Assembly (NCBI GenBank): GCA_943704525.1
Contig: CALSCQ010000533.1
Location: 1 to 64,000 of the forward strand
Length of the DNA: 64,000 bases
Source: Pigoraptor vietnamica
Taxonomy: Eukaryota > Opisthokonta > Filasterea
Direction of reading: 5' to 3'
Part shown: positions 12,371 to 23,289 of the stretch, piece by piece
Numbering within the stretch: the first letter of the stretch is position 1
How the letters are laid out: the number at the start of each line of letters is the position of its first letter
Notes under the pieces: model-generated
The model's database searches: none
What the model saw: only the letters and a program-made list of their open reading frames with translations
Told to the model about the DNA's origin: nothing
Position numbers and translations under genes: made by a program

Positions 12371-15300
12371 ATGGAGGAGCAGGAGGCTCCCGGGGAGTTT
12401 GTGGCGGAGGTATGTGTGCGAACGCTGTGTTGCGCATCAAGCGAACGTCTGACACGCGCACGCGCAGCATCTCTCCCTGAGGGAGTTTGGCCGAGTGGAC
12501 AACGACCCTGGTGCGGCCTTTTCGACAAACGATGCGCGGCCCCTTGCCGTGTCCTCGCGCACTGGCATTCTCTATGCGGCTCAAGGGTCCAGGAAGCTGC
12601 TTGTCGCGACGACGGCGCCGCTGTTTGATCAAGTGAGAAACCACGCCGAGGTGAGCGTCGAGGGTTCGCATGTCGCCGTTTGTTGCACTGGCTCATTCCG
12701 TTCAATCCATTGCAGCAGTCTGACGGTCGCGCGGTGTTTTCTGCGGCTTTCGACGTGAACCATGTTGCTGTGAATTGCGACGGTAGCCTGGTGGCACTCG
12801 GAACAGGCGCCGACGTGCACGTGTTCCACGCCACGGTGCTGCTGCCCAATTCCTTGTCCGTGAGTATCTCTGCATTGCACCTGCGCGGTCGTAGGCAGCC
12901 ACAACCCTGTCCGCATGCATTGGTGGCGCCGTTCGTGGCTGTTTCAATTGCGCGCGCTACTCACGGGACGGCATCTGTCGTGAACAGGGACCCCTTCCCG
13001 CGGCGGCACACGTTATTCGCGGGGCCGCGCCGCTTCGTACGCTGCGATGGAATCCCTGCGACCCGGACCTTTTGCTCGCCCTCACATCTACCGGCGACGT
13101 GTCTGTGTGGCAGTGCTCGGGCTTAGGCGCGTCCAAGTATGGTACCGCAGCCATCTCGGGCGCGACGGTGACGGAGGGTGGGTTGGAGTTGGCTATTGGA
13201 GTTGGCTACCCGTGTCTTCCTGAACAAATCGCACTTCGCGTTCCTGTCTCATCGCCGGTCGCCACCGCAGTGTGCTGGGGACCGAAGGGCAAGCAGTTTG
13301 CGTGCGGCCGCAGCGACGGTGGCATCACGCAGTGCGACGCGGAGGGCAAGGTTAAGCGAGATCTGCCGTCTCCGCCATCACAGGCAGGCCGCGCCGGTGG
13401 GATCTCTGTCGGAGTCACGCGACGCGCATCGCCCCCTCTAACCTGCCCAATGCGCGCGCAGTTGTTGGCCTGCATTGGCTTGAGACGTACCTCTTTGCGG
13501 CCGCATTCGAAGCGCCCGAGGAAGACGGCAGTCCTACCCTCGCGTTTGTGCAGGCCGAGGTGGGTGGGCGTTCGCTGTGTGAGAGTGCCCACCGGTGGTT
13601 ATTGATGAGAGCGTTGCACAGAAAACACGATCGGCCGCCATTCTTTTCCGAGACGTGTTCTTTTGCGGCGCGGGGCCGTCGCGCGTCCTGTTTTGCGCCC
13701 TGTGGGACTGGTGGGTCAAAGGTGCAATGCCGTCCAATTTCGTCGCGTCCGCTGATGCCCTCTGCCTGGAACCGCAGGCACCTTGTGTTCGCCGCGTGCA
13801 CGCGGTGCGGCGACGTGCGTCAAATGGGGCGGTCGCCCACGGGTGACCTATGCATGCTTGGCCTACCCGAGGGGAAGACTGCGGCCACCCCGCTTAACGA
13901 GGAAGACAGCGAAGACACGTATCCCCTCGGTTGCGCGGTGGACACCACGCTCCGCGCTCCCGTTGTCGTGCCTGCGGCAGACCCTGCCGACGACCCCGCG
14001 CATCTCTGCTGCCCTGCCCTTGTGCTTGTGAACAACTTGGGGTCCCTCCAGTTCTATGATGCTGTCAACGAGCGCGTGGAGGGAACGCCGCCATTCCTCG
14101 CTCAGCCGGGTCCCGTGCCTGCCCCTCCCGCGGGTAAAGCGGCAGCGGCGCCTGTTGCGCAGCCTCCCGCAGCATCGGTTACACCTTCGGCGGCGCCGTT
14201 GCCCACAGCACCGTTTGGCAACGACGGTGCGCGCGGAGCGGCTCCCGGTGCACCGGGACCAAAGGGGCTCATGTTCCAGCCGCCGTCGACTGCAAGCTTT
14301 GGCTTTGGAACGACCGGCGCGCCCGCGACTGCCGTCACGTCCGCGCCCGTACGACCGGCGACCGTGTCCTTACCTGCGCCTGTGTTGCCGGGCGCCCCTC
14401 AGGCTCCGACGACGGCCGTCCCGCTGTTTGGTGGCATGGCGCCCAAAGCAGTTGCTCCGTTGGCCGGTTCGCAGCCTACCCCCGCTTTCGCTCTTTCTCA
14501 GGCGGCAGCACAACCACCGCCAGCTTTCTCTCTGTCTCAGACAGCCTCGCAGCCAGCGGCGCCATCCTTCTCGCTTCCTAAGACCACGACACAGCCCCCT
14601 GCGCCCAGTTTCTCTCTTTCCCAAGCCGCCTCGCAGACGTCGACGCCTGCGTTCTCTCCCGCTGTCCAGACGCTGACGCCTTCCTCCGCACTGCCACAGG
14701 CCGCGGCGCAGTCGGCGCTCCCTGCTGCCCGCCCCGCGGCGCCTGCACCGGCTGCTCTGTCGCTGAGCACCGGTACATCCGTCGTGCCAAAGGCGGAATC
14801 GGTTGCCAGTAGTCTGCCTCCCGCGCCCACGGGTGTGAAGCCAGCGCTTGGGGCCGTGTCGGTGGGGAACAAGGTCAAGTCTTGCGGTTTGTTCCTCCCC
14901 GCCAGTCGGTCCGCTGAAATGGTGTGCTGATGTCGCAGGCTGGCGCGCCCAAGCCGGAGCAGCCAGCTTCGACGAGCGGTGTGGCCGCGAGTGTCCCTGT
15001 TGCTGCGACTGCGACCGCTAAAGAGAGCGGACCAACCGCCGCGTCTGTGCCTGCGCAAGACAAGAAAGAGGTGTGGTAAGACCTGACGTCGCACATCATG
15101 AGGCGCCACGCTGACAACCCGTCCCCCGCCCCCAGACTGTCCAGCCACCGAAGGACAACTTCCAACAGCGCCTCAGTGAAGAAATCGCCGCCTTCGATCG
15201 CGAACTGCAGCGCCTGCGCAGCCAGGTCGAGACAGTGCCGATGAAAGGGTCGCCGTCTGCCGCCGCACGCCAGCTTGCGGCAGACGTGTCGAGTCTGCGC

Positions 15301-18300
15301 GCGTCAGTCGCCGATACAATGGCTGGCACGAAAGAGGCTGCTGCACTTGTGCGTATGCGCGAGTCTGACGTGCTTGTGGCCTTTGCCCGTGCGGAAGAAG
15401 CGCGCCGGCTGCTGCAGCGGACGGGAGACGGCAGACACGCGGCACTCCTGCGCAGCCGACGCCTTGATCCCGCGACCGACGCTCTACGGACGCGGCTGCT
15501 GGCTAGGCTGTCCGAAATCACACGGGCGGCGCAGGCTCTCGACGCTGAACTTGAGAGCCGCTTTGAAGATCGCTGTCGACGCGACACGGCGGCGCTGCGG
15601 GAGCCGCCGTCGGAGCGCCTCTACCATACGCTGGCGTCGCACCACGCGGCGGCGACGCGGCAGTCGCTCCAGGTGGATCGCCTTGCGGGTGCTCTCGGCC
15701 GCCTGAGCCTTCGTCCTCTCGGGAGCCCGGCGCAAACGCCGCAGCAGCGCGACATTGTCGGTGCGCAGAGGGTTTCCGTTCGCGGGCCTTCGGATCGTCA
15801 CCTCGACGCCTTGCGGCGGAACCTTGCGAAGCGTGCACCGTGTGTGCGGGAGCCGCCTGCTGTCAGCCGCCCGGCGGCGCAAGGTGAGGTTGCGCTGGTA
15901 GCTTCTGTGGTGCGCATGCCTGTACACATGCCATGCAGACGCACTAATACATTGCCTCCTGCATACCGCAGCGGTGGTCAACGCGCCGCAAGAAGCGCCA
16001 GCCGTTGCCGCTCAGAGGTGCGTGTGTGAACAGTCAACGGATGGTCGGCCTTTGAGTAACTGGTTGCCCGCAGGCCGCCGCAACCAACACCGGCAGCTCC
16101 AATTTCCGCAAGCACGCCGGCGCCCCGCCCTTCCATCGCGGTGGATGAGAAGGCGCGCGCGGCGTCCTCCCCCTCGATAGCTGCGGCCACCCCCGCGCCA
16201 TCAACGGGGGTGACCGTGCCTCCCGCGCTGGGTCTTGGTTTGACGCTGCCTACGTCGCTTGGCAAAACCGCCTCAGTTGTTTCTGCCGCAGACGGCATTC
16301 AGCGAACAGCCTCGGCGCCGCCAACAACGGCCGCGCCCGTGAAGGCGGCGCCAGCCGCACACCCTGTCGCCGCCCATGGTCCTGTTACGGCTGCGCCCGT
16401 CCCCACACCTGCCACGGCAGCCACTGCACCGGTAAAGGGGCTATTTGGTGCCGCCCTGCCTACGCCCGCTGCACCGGCGGCTGTGCTCGGTGTCAACAAG
16501 GACTTCGGGGCGCTGGGTGCGGGGGGATCTCCGGCGCCCGGCGGCATCGCAATGGCGGCACCCGTGGTCTCGAAGGAAGCGGCGGCTCTCTTCGCGCCCG
16601 CGCAGAAAGCCCCCACACCTGGCGCGGTTTCGCCGGGCATGTCGCCGGTGCCTGCCGTTGCATCCTTGGAGGGCAGCCCAAAGCCCGCGTTTGCGCTCCC
16701 GGCGAGCACTGGCGCCGCACAGGGACTGCCTAAGCCGTCGTTTGCGCCTGCGCTGTCGGATGCAAAGGCACCTTCGGCCGGTCCCCCCGCGCCTGCCTTT
16801 GGCGCCCTCGCGGATCTTCCGGCCGCCATGGGAGCCAGTGCGCCGGGCGGTGGGCCGTCGGGCGCGTCCACCCCTGCGCCGTCAACCGCCCCGGCAAACA
16901 AGACGATCTTTGGCACCCCGGCGGAGCTTACCGCAACCAGGCCGCCGCCGTTTGGTGCGCTGTCCAGTGACGTCGCTGCGGTGCCTCCAGCCGTCGGCAC
17001 GGTCCCGTCCGCGTCAACTGAGACGGTGCGCCCTGCGCCCGCTGCTGCGGCCGTGGCAACCAAGCCCGCGTTCGGTCAGTCGGCGCCGTTCTGGACCGGT
17101 GCACCTGCCGCTGCTCCTGCCGCGAAGCCAGCCGGTGACGCTGCGGCTGCCGCGAGTGGTGCCTCGACGCCCGCGGATGCGAAGGCCCAGTCGGTGTCCA
17201 GCTCCCCAGCCCCTGTGTCCGGATTGTCGTCGGCGGCGACGAGGCTGTCCTTTGGATCTCCGATTGGCGCGCAGGCCGCGGATAAAGGTGCTGGCACTGT
17301 CTCTGCGGCGTCCGCCCCGGGCAAGCCGTTCGGGCTTGCGCTGCCCACAGCTGCGGATACCAAGGCGTCGTTCGGAACCTTGACGGGCGGCACCACGCCC
17401 GCACCGGCCAAAGTACCCGAGGTGAAGCCGGCACTTGGCGCGACGGCGCAGCCGGCCATGGCAGGCAAGCCATTTGGAGCGGCCTCGTCGGCGAGTTTGC
17501 CGCCGTCGGTCGCCCTGAGACCGTCGGTGGACCTGGATGCGATGGACTCGATGGATGACGCAGACACGGCGTCCGTTGACGACGCGCTTGGCTCGTTTGG
17601 CCTCGGGGACAAGCCCGCCCTGCCCGGTTTCGGCGGTGCGTGTGTTGCTGGCGCTGGTCTCGTGCGTTACGGTTGGCTTGGATACAGATCTTAGTGCTTA
17701 CTGCCGATTTGTTTCCCCCAGCCGCAGCAACTGCGCCAAAGACGCTTGGGTTTGGTACTACAACGAAGGCGAGTGACATGTGCGTTTTCGTCTGTCATGT
17801 ACTTGCGCCGTCTAAAGTGCCATTCGTTCGCAGGAATCGTCGGGCGCGTTTGGCGGCGGCTTCGCAAGCGCGGCACAGGGACCAGCAGCAGCCGCGAAGA
17901 CCACCCCTCAGGGCTTTGGGGGCGCCCCTGCGTTTGGGACCACGTCACAGCCGTCCTCCTTTGGGACAGTGCAACCCCAACGGCCCGCTTTTTCGGCGGC
18001 GCAGTCGAATTCGTTTGCTGCCTCCGCGCAGCCGACGTCTTCTTTTGGCTCTGTGGCGGCGCAGCGGACGTCGTTTGGCGCTCCGCAGCAGCCATCGTCG
18101 TTTGCGAGTGCCGCACAGCAGCCCACTTCGTTTGGTGCCGCCGCCAGCACATTTGGCGCATCGCAGCCAAGCTCGTTCGCCGCAGCCGCACAGCCGCCGT
18201 CGTCCTTTGGGGCAGCACCCGCATTCGGCAGTGCACAGCCAGGCTCGTTTGCGTCCGCCGCGCAGCAGCCTTCTGCGTTTGGGGCAGCCTCGTCCTTCGG

Positions 18301-18829
18301 AGGGGCGGGTGGCGCACCGCCCGGCGGGGGTTTTGGTGCGGCGCCTGCGTTCGGGGCTGCGCCTTCGTTTGGCGGATTTGGCGCGGCGCCTGGCTTTGGG
18401 GCGGCGCCTGGCTTTGGGGCGGCTCCGCAGTTGGGCGCGGCGGCGGGCGGCGCCTTTGGTACGGCCCCCGGGTTCGGGTCCGCGCCTGCGTTTGGGTCTG
18501 CGCCGGCAATGGGAGGCGGGCCGAGGTGCGCAGGGCGAGTGTGTTGATTTGTTGTGCTGTTGGGCGTGATTGTGTGATGTTTTGGCTGACGTTTTGCGGC
18601 GCGCAGTCAAGCGACCAGTGGCGGCGGATTCGCGGCCTTTGCAAGCAAGCCCGCCGGTTTCGGCGGATTCGCGGCGGCTGCGGGCGGGGCTGCAAAGTGC
18701 GTGGCTGTGTGTGCTTGCGTCTTCTCTCTCTATTTTGTTGTCTTGCCGCGGTTCCACTCACCACCGATCCATTTGCGCAGCCCCACCCCGTCGTTCTCTG
18801 CGCCGGCGTTCTCCCAGCGGCGCATGTAG
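12371..18829 (+). CDS. NUP214: NUP214/Nup159-type FG nucleoporin
   Basis: Fifteen exons: 12371-12409, 12468-12650, 12716-12859, 12988-13396, 13462-13559, 13622-13710, 13778-14873, 14939-15070, 15136-15883, 15972-16017, 16074-17635, 17722-17768, 17834-18525, 18607-18696 and 18781-18829, about 1807 residues. Residues 1 to about 560 form the N-terminal beta-propeller (LAVSSRTGILYAAQGSRKLL, LRWNPCDPDLLLALT, VCWGPKGKQFACGRSDGGIT, PALVLVNNLGSLQFYDAVN), as in NUP214, where it binds the mRNA-export helicase DDX19. An Ala/Pro-rich linker follows, then a coiled coil (15136-15883) that would join the NUP88/NUP62 complex. The C-terminal half is a low-complexity Pro/Ala/FG domain, dense in FG from 17834 (FGAAP, FGSAP repeats), and ends in a short conserved-style tail. 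The intron after exon 12 starts with GC. The exon 7 donor (GTCAAG) is weak; GTGGGG at 14861 would also keep frame. Confidence 0.9.
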
Positions 18830-18910
18830 GCGACCGGTGCGTGCGCAATCAGTGGCTGTGCTGGCGCAGAACTGGGTGCGTGTCTGGAGCGCATACATTC
18901 TACATTCGCC

Positions 18911-21289
18911 TCACAGCTTGTTGTGGAGGAGCAAGTAGTCGTGCACATAGGCGAGGATTGCCACTGCAAGGAGGCGTGCGCGCAGCAGTCAGCCGAACCC
19001 AAACACGAAATGCACCACGCACACGCGCACAAACCTGGCTGGCCAAGCACGAGCGAAAGCCACACGATGACATTCCCTGTCTGTGTGTTCTTGATCGACG
19101 GGTGTTCCGTGAGCACCGCAAGTGGTAGCTGCGTGCGACAAGCGATTGCCTTGATGCTCGTGTGCATGCAGGTGCGTGCGTGCGTGCGTGCGTGCGTGCG
19201 TGTGTGCGTGCGTGCGTGCGTGCGTGCGTCTCTTTACACGTGCAGAGGAAAGACGCACGTGGCATCCGGAGCTTCGTACGTGTTCGGCACGCACCCGCAC
19301 CCGCACACACACATCAACATACGACGACGTACCTGTGCCATCATGGCGGCGAACGACCACACCTTGAACATGCCCAACGGCACGCTCACAAGCAGCTGCG
19401 CGCGGGGCATTGGGATAATGTGAGACTGGCACAGCCACGCTGGGCATTGACTCGTAAAGATGGGAATGATTGGGTTCAGAGTGGTGGTGCACCGTGTGGT
19501 GGCGTTGAGAGGGTGATGACGAGAGGAAGAGTTGGAGACAGAGAGACTTGCCTCGTGGAAAATCGCCGAGATGCCAAAGACGGTGACCTGGGCGGCCAGG
19601 TTGGACCATCCGCTGCGCAGGAGGGGCATGTACACGTGGCGCGCACACCACTTGTGCACGGGGATGTTCCAGTTCTGCCAAAAGTACTTGACAGTGGTCG
19701 CATTCCTACGCCAGTTTGCAGGCGCCGCCAGAGATGTCGGGTCAGCTCAAATCACAGACGTGTGTCCATCGCCTCCGCACACGCCATCAGAGAGACACGG
19801 GATCACTTTAGTGCACGTGACCTACCACCAGTCCTTGTAGAACTCGCGATCGGCGAAGCGCAGGAGCTCCGCGGTGACGTTGAGCAGGCAGTGGAAGAAG
19901 GCGTAGAAGAACATGAGCCACAAAAAGTGGTTTGGGATCTGCGACGAACAGCGTCAGCACGAGCACGCCGCAGTCAAAGCAGCGCCACCAACGCGCGGTC
20001 GCACGCGGCACCCACGGCGAGCTTGAGGAGGCGCTCGAGCATGACGCTGTACTCGCTCTCCTGCAGCGGCCGCATCGAGTTGCGCACCGTCGGCACAATC
20101 CACTGCTCGCCCAGCGCAAATATCAGCGCGCCAAAAAACGTCTGCGGATGGAAAACGACGAGATGAGCGTGTCGGTGTCACCTTGGTCGCAGAGGTAAGC
20201 GCACGCACACAGCGCGACTGCACGCCCGCACGCTCGCGAGTGAAGCACCCACCGCCTGCGCCAGGTGCTTGATTAGGAATCGCTTTCGCACGCGCTCGAG
20301 ACGCGGGAAGTTGAGCTCGTAGCAGAGTGTGGGCGCAAAAGCAAAGTAGTACATGTTGCCGACGGTGAGGTTGTCCGGGTACTTGACGGGGCCGCACGGG
20401 TCCGCGGGCGCGGCGCCGTCCGTCTTCTTCCCCGCGCGCAGGCGCCACCACTTGTTTGTCATTGCGTACGACACGAGCTTCATGAACAGTATGGACGCCT
20501 GCACGAGCACAAAGCTCGACCCGGCGGGGTTCGGGTGGTAGCGCAGCACAACAAGCACGGGGACGGTGATCTCCAGGCCAATGTTGACCGTGTGCAGGAC
20601 CACGGTCATCGCCTCGGAAATGCGCCGCTGCGCCGACAGCCGCTCGATGCCCAGCGCCGCGAGCACGTACACGTTGAGACCTCCGCGGGCATTTCAACTG
20701 TCAGCGTGCGCAGGCCAATCTTACATGCACACACGCAAGGCACGCAGGCAACTTGCGCTCACGTCGCTCCATAGTCAACTATATACATAAGGAAGTCACA
20801 AATCGGGCTTCCGCAGAGACCGCGCGACGACACCCACTAGCGTACAGAGTGAGGGACGGCCAGTGGTAGGGGTCGTCCAGCCACCAGCTGAACCACGACA
20901 GCGGGTTGACAAGGAAGCCGTATCTGCGACAGACAACAACCACGTCACTCGCGCAGAATACGCACGGACCGTGTTATGGGTGCGTGCGTGTGTGGTGTTG
21001 TCTGTGTGGGTGTTGGCACCGCGTGGGCGGGCACGCACTTGATGACATTCTCGACAGCAAGGCGGAAGTTGCTCAGCACGAGAATGAGCAGCGCAAGGTT
21101 CACAAAGCCGCGGTAGTTGTTGAAGCCAGAGGCCGAACTCAGCAGTGACTCGGCCGGCGTGTGCCACGCGCGTGCGAGTGGGTCGCTGCGGTGGGCAATC
21201 GCCGATGCACGTCCCTTGTGTCCGTCGGCGTGAGCAGCCGCGTGCTGCACGCCGTCGTGCGCCTCCTTGTGCGCCTCTTTGTCCTTCAT
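18911..21289 (-). CDS. DGAT1: diacylglycerol O-acyltransferase 1 (MBOAT family)
   Basis: Nine exons (21289-21039, 20923-20838, 20680-20253, 20141-20016, 19938-19826, 19705-19552, 19395-19333, 19128-19035, 18963-18911) give 455 residues, close to human DGAT1 (488). Conserved stretches: [106 protein letters not shown], and [14 protein letters not shown] holding the MBOAT catalytic His. It is a multi-pass ER enzyme making triacylglycerol from diacylglycerol and acyl-CoA. The intron after FHE begins with GC. Intron 7 carries a (GTGC)n microsatellite. It converges on NUP214 with 81 bp between stops. Confidence 0.97.
19171..19230. repeat. (GTGC)n microsatellite inside a DGAT1 intron
   Basis: About 14 tandem GTGC units with one GTGT interruption lie between DGAT1 exons 7 and 8. 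Confidence 0.95.
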
Positions 21290-21421
21290 CCTGGCGGCGC
21301 TATGCGGGCTGAGGCGCGTGCTCGGCCTTTGTTGCACACACTCACACAGCCGGTGACTCAGCACTCTTCAGCACTCTTGTGAACATCCGGGGTGCTGTTA
21401 CAATTCATTCACTGTTACCCC

Positions 21422-23059
21422 TCACAGTTTGCTGCGCATCTTGCGAAAGTACCGCGCAAACTCTGACGACTCAAAGCGGCTGTCTGCAAATTCCGTCGCC
21501 TCGCGCAGCGCCCACAGTGCATCGAGCTCGGCCGATGGTGCGCCGATTCCCGCCGTCGCAAGGACGTCCGCCACGGCACTGGGAGAGGGCGGCCCCTCGC
21601 ATAGTGCCCTCAGGGACGCCAGCGCAGCGAACGGCACGCTGAAGTTAATGCGCGGAAGGACGCGGCCGTCGGCGTTGCGGGCATTGCTGGTCACAATGGC
21701 GAGTGCGCGCCCTCCCGCGCAGAGCAGTAGCCCGCCGCTGTTGCCGCTGTGCACCGCCGCCGTCGACTGCAGTACGGCACCATGCACGCGACTCGCCACA
21801 ACGCCCGCTGTTACTGCGGCGCCGACAGACGCGCGCGTTGGTCCAAAGAGTGGATAGCCCGCCACGATCACGCGGGTGCCAGGCATACCGCAACCGCCGC
21901 GCCAGTCAATATCGAGGACAGGGAACTCAATGCCTTCCGCGTGTAACAACGCCACGTCGGGATTGCCGGCCGATCTAAAGAGCACGCGCGCACGCGCAGA
22001 CTCCCCGCTGTCTCGCCGAACAAGCACCTCGTCCGCACTGCCCACAACGTGCGCATTCGTCACAATGAGGCCCCATGGCGCGATCGCGACGCCCGTTCCC
22101 CACATTGATCCAGCACGGACCAGCACAACACACCCGAGCGCACCGCCGCACAGGCGCGCGACATTTCCCTCATCCCCTTCGCACACGCATGCACAGGGCG
22201 ACGATGCAATGCCGGGCGCACGCAGCGGCACTCTTTCTGCGTCGACACTCGGTCGCCCATGTGATGCACCCACAACAGACTCCAGCCCACCGCACGCCAA
22301 AACGACGGCGATTGGCGCAACGGCAGCAAGCTCCACCGCCTCGCCATCCGCGCGGCGCAGTGCCGGCAGCACGATGCCCGCGACTGACCTTGCCCGTCTC
22401 GAGCCCACGAGCAGAGGGGCCCCTTCTGCGCCAGGCGCGCACCGCGCATCCGTCAGGGCCACGGCCGGGCGTCCTGCACCGCCAACCGCCACCGAAACTA
22501 CGCCGGTGCTCAGCGAACCCCCGAACACACGCGGACTAAGCAGGCCGTACGGATGTGAGTCCACGCACACCGGTTCGCCGCGTGGCGGGAAGTCCACAAG
22601 CAGCGGCGGGTACGCACATGCAAGGCCTGCCACCTGCAGCAGCGCAAACTCGCACGCGCCGCCCGCATCGTCTCCCGGGCGCGGCCACCCCACAACCCAC
22701 TTGCCATCGCCCTCACCGATGACGGATGCAAGGGCCGCGGACAGTGCGGGGCAGCGGAATGTGCGCAAAACGGCCGCCTTCGTCCACACGCGCGCGGCGG
22801 CTTCCAGCGCACACTGCGGCTCTTCAAGCACATCCACCTCGACAGTGCCGACGTCGTCGCCGGTCGCGACGGCACGCAGGGGCTGCGCGCATGTGAGCAC
22901 AAGCCCCCGTCGCGCACATAGCACAGTGCCTGACGCGCTCACGGCGACGCGGCCGTCCACGCGTGACCAGAAAGGGCGGTCCGCGCCGAGCGACCACACA
23001 CCCGCTGCGCCCCTTGCGCGGACAAGTACCGACGCGGCGCCATCCGCGAGCGCTGCCAT
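21422..23059 (-). CDS. TYSND1: TYSND1/DEG15-like peroxisomal serine protease, intronless, PTS1 tail SKL
   Basis: A single open frame encodes about 545 residues from the ATG at 23059 (a further in-frame ATG lies at 23173). The C-terminal half is a trypsin-like (HtrA/Deg) domain: catalytic His in LIVTNAHVVG, Asp in NPDVALLHAEG, Ser in AAVHSGNSGGLLLCAGG. The N-terminal half is a degenerate protease-like domain as in TYSND1. The protein ends RKMRSKL, a canonical peroxisomal PTS1. TYSND1 (DEG15 in plants) trims PTS2 leader peptides and PTS1 enzymes in the peroxisome matrix. It is one of very few intronless genes here and by far the longest. I prefer the downstream start because it leaves a 230-bp divergent promoter to WDR4. 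Confidence 0.92.
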   Translation of the reverse strand: MAALADGAASVLVRARGAAGVWSLGADRPFWSRVDGRVAVSASGTVLCARRGLVLTCAQPLRAVATGDDVGTVEVDVLEEPQCALEAAARVWTKAAVLRTFRCPALSAALASVIGEGDGKWVVGWPRPGDDAGGACEFALLQVAGLACAYPPLLVDFPPRGEPVCVDSHPYGLLSPRVFGGSLSTGVVSVAVGGAGRPAVALTDARCAPGAEGAPLLVGSRRARSVAGIVLPALRRADGEAVELAAVAPIAVVLACGGLESVVGASHGRPSVDAERVPLRAPGIASSPCACVCEGDEGNVARLCGGALGCVVLVRAGSMWGTGVAIAPWGLIVTNAHVVGSADEVLVRRDSGESARARVLFRSAGNPDVALLHAEGIEFPVLDIDWRGGCGMPGTRVIVAGYPLFGPTRASVGAAVTAGVVASRVHGAVLQSTAAVHSGNSGGLLLCAGGRALAIVTSNARNADGRVLPRINFSVPFAALASLRALCEGPPSPSAVADVLATAGIGAPSAELDALWALREATEFADSRFESSEFARYFRKMRSKL

Positions 23060-23289
23060 CGCGCACGGGACTGTGCGCGCAGCTGTCAGCTGCGGCCGCA
23101 AAGGAATAAGGTTCGTCAAGAGAAGCAGTGTGTTGTTTGTGCTGGCGACACCGCGGTGCGAGTGTGTTGGCATGACTCCGACGGCGGAGGGGTAACGTGG
23201 TCCACGCGTGCCGCAGTCGACCGCTTCGTCGTGAGCACTGATATTTCAGAGCCATTCGCCAGGCTCTCCGCTGCACGCCCGTCCCACGA
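23060..23289. promoter_or_regulatory. divergent promoter, TYSND1-like / WDR4
   Basis: A 230-bp head-to-head spacer. No motif was recognised. If the upstream TYSND1 ATG (23173) is used, the spacer shrinks to 116 bp. Confidence 0.45.

Noticed and set aside
17691-19128. Long ORFs on both strands across the NUP214 FG region (385 aa minus, 460 aa plus)
   Set aside because: They are shadows of a GC-rich, repetitive coding sequence. Their products are Arg-rich or Cys/Trp-rich low complexity, and the FG frame has conserved splice phase and family content.
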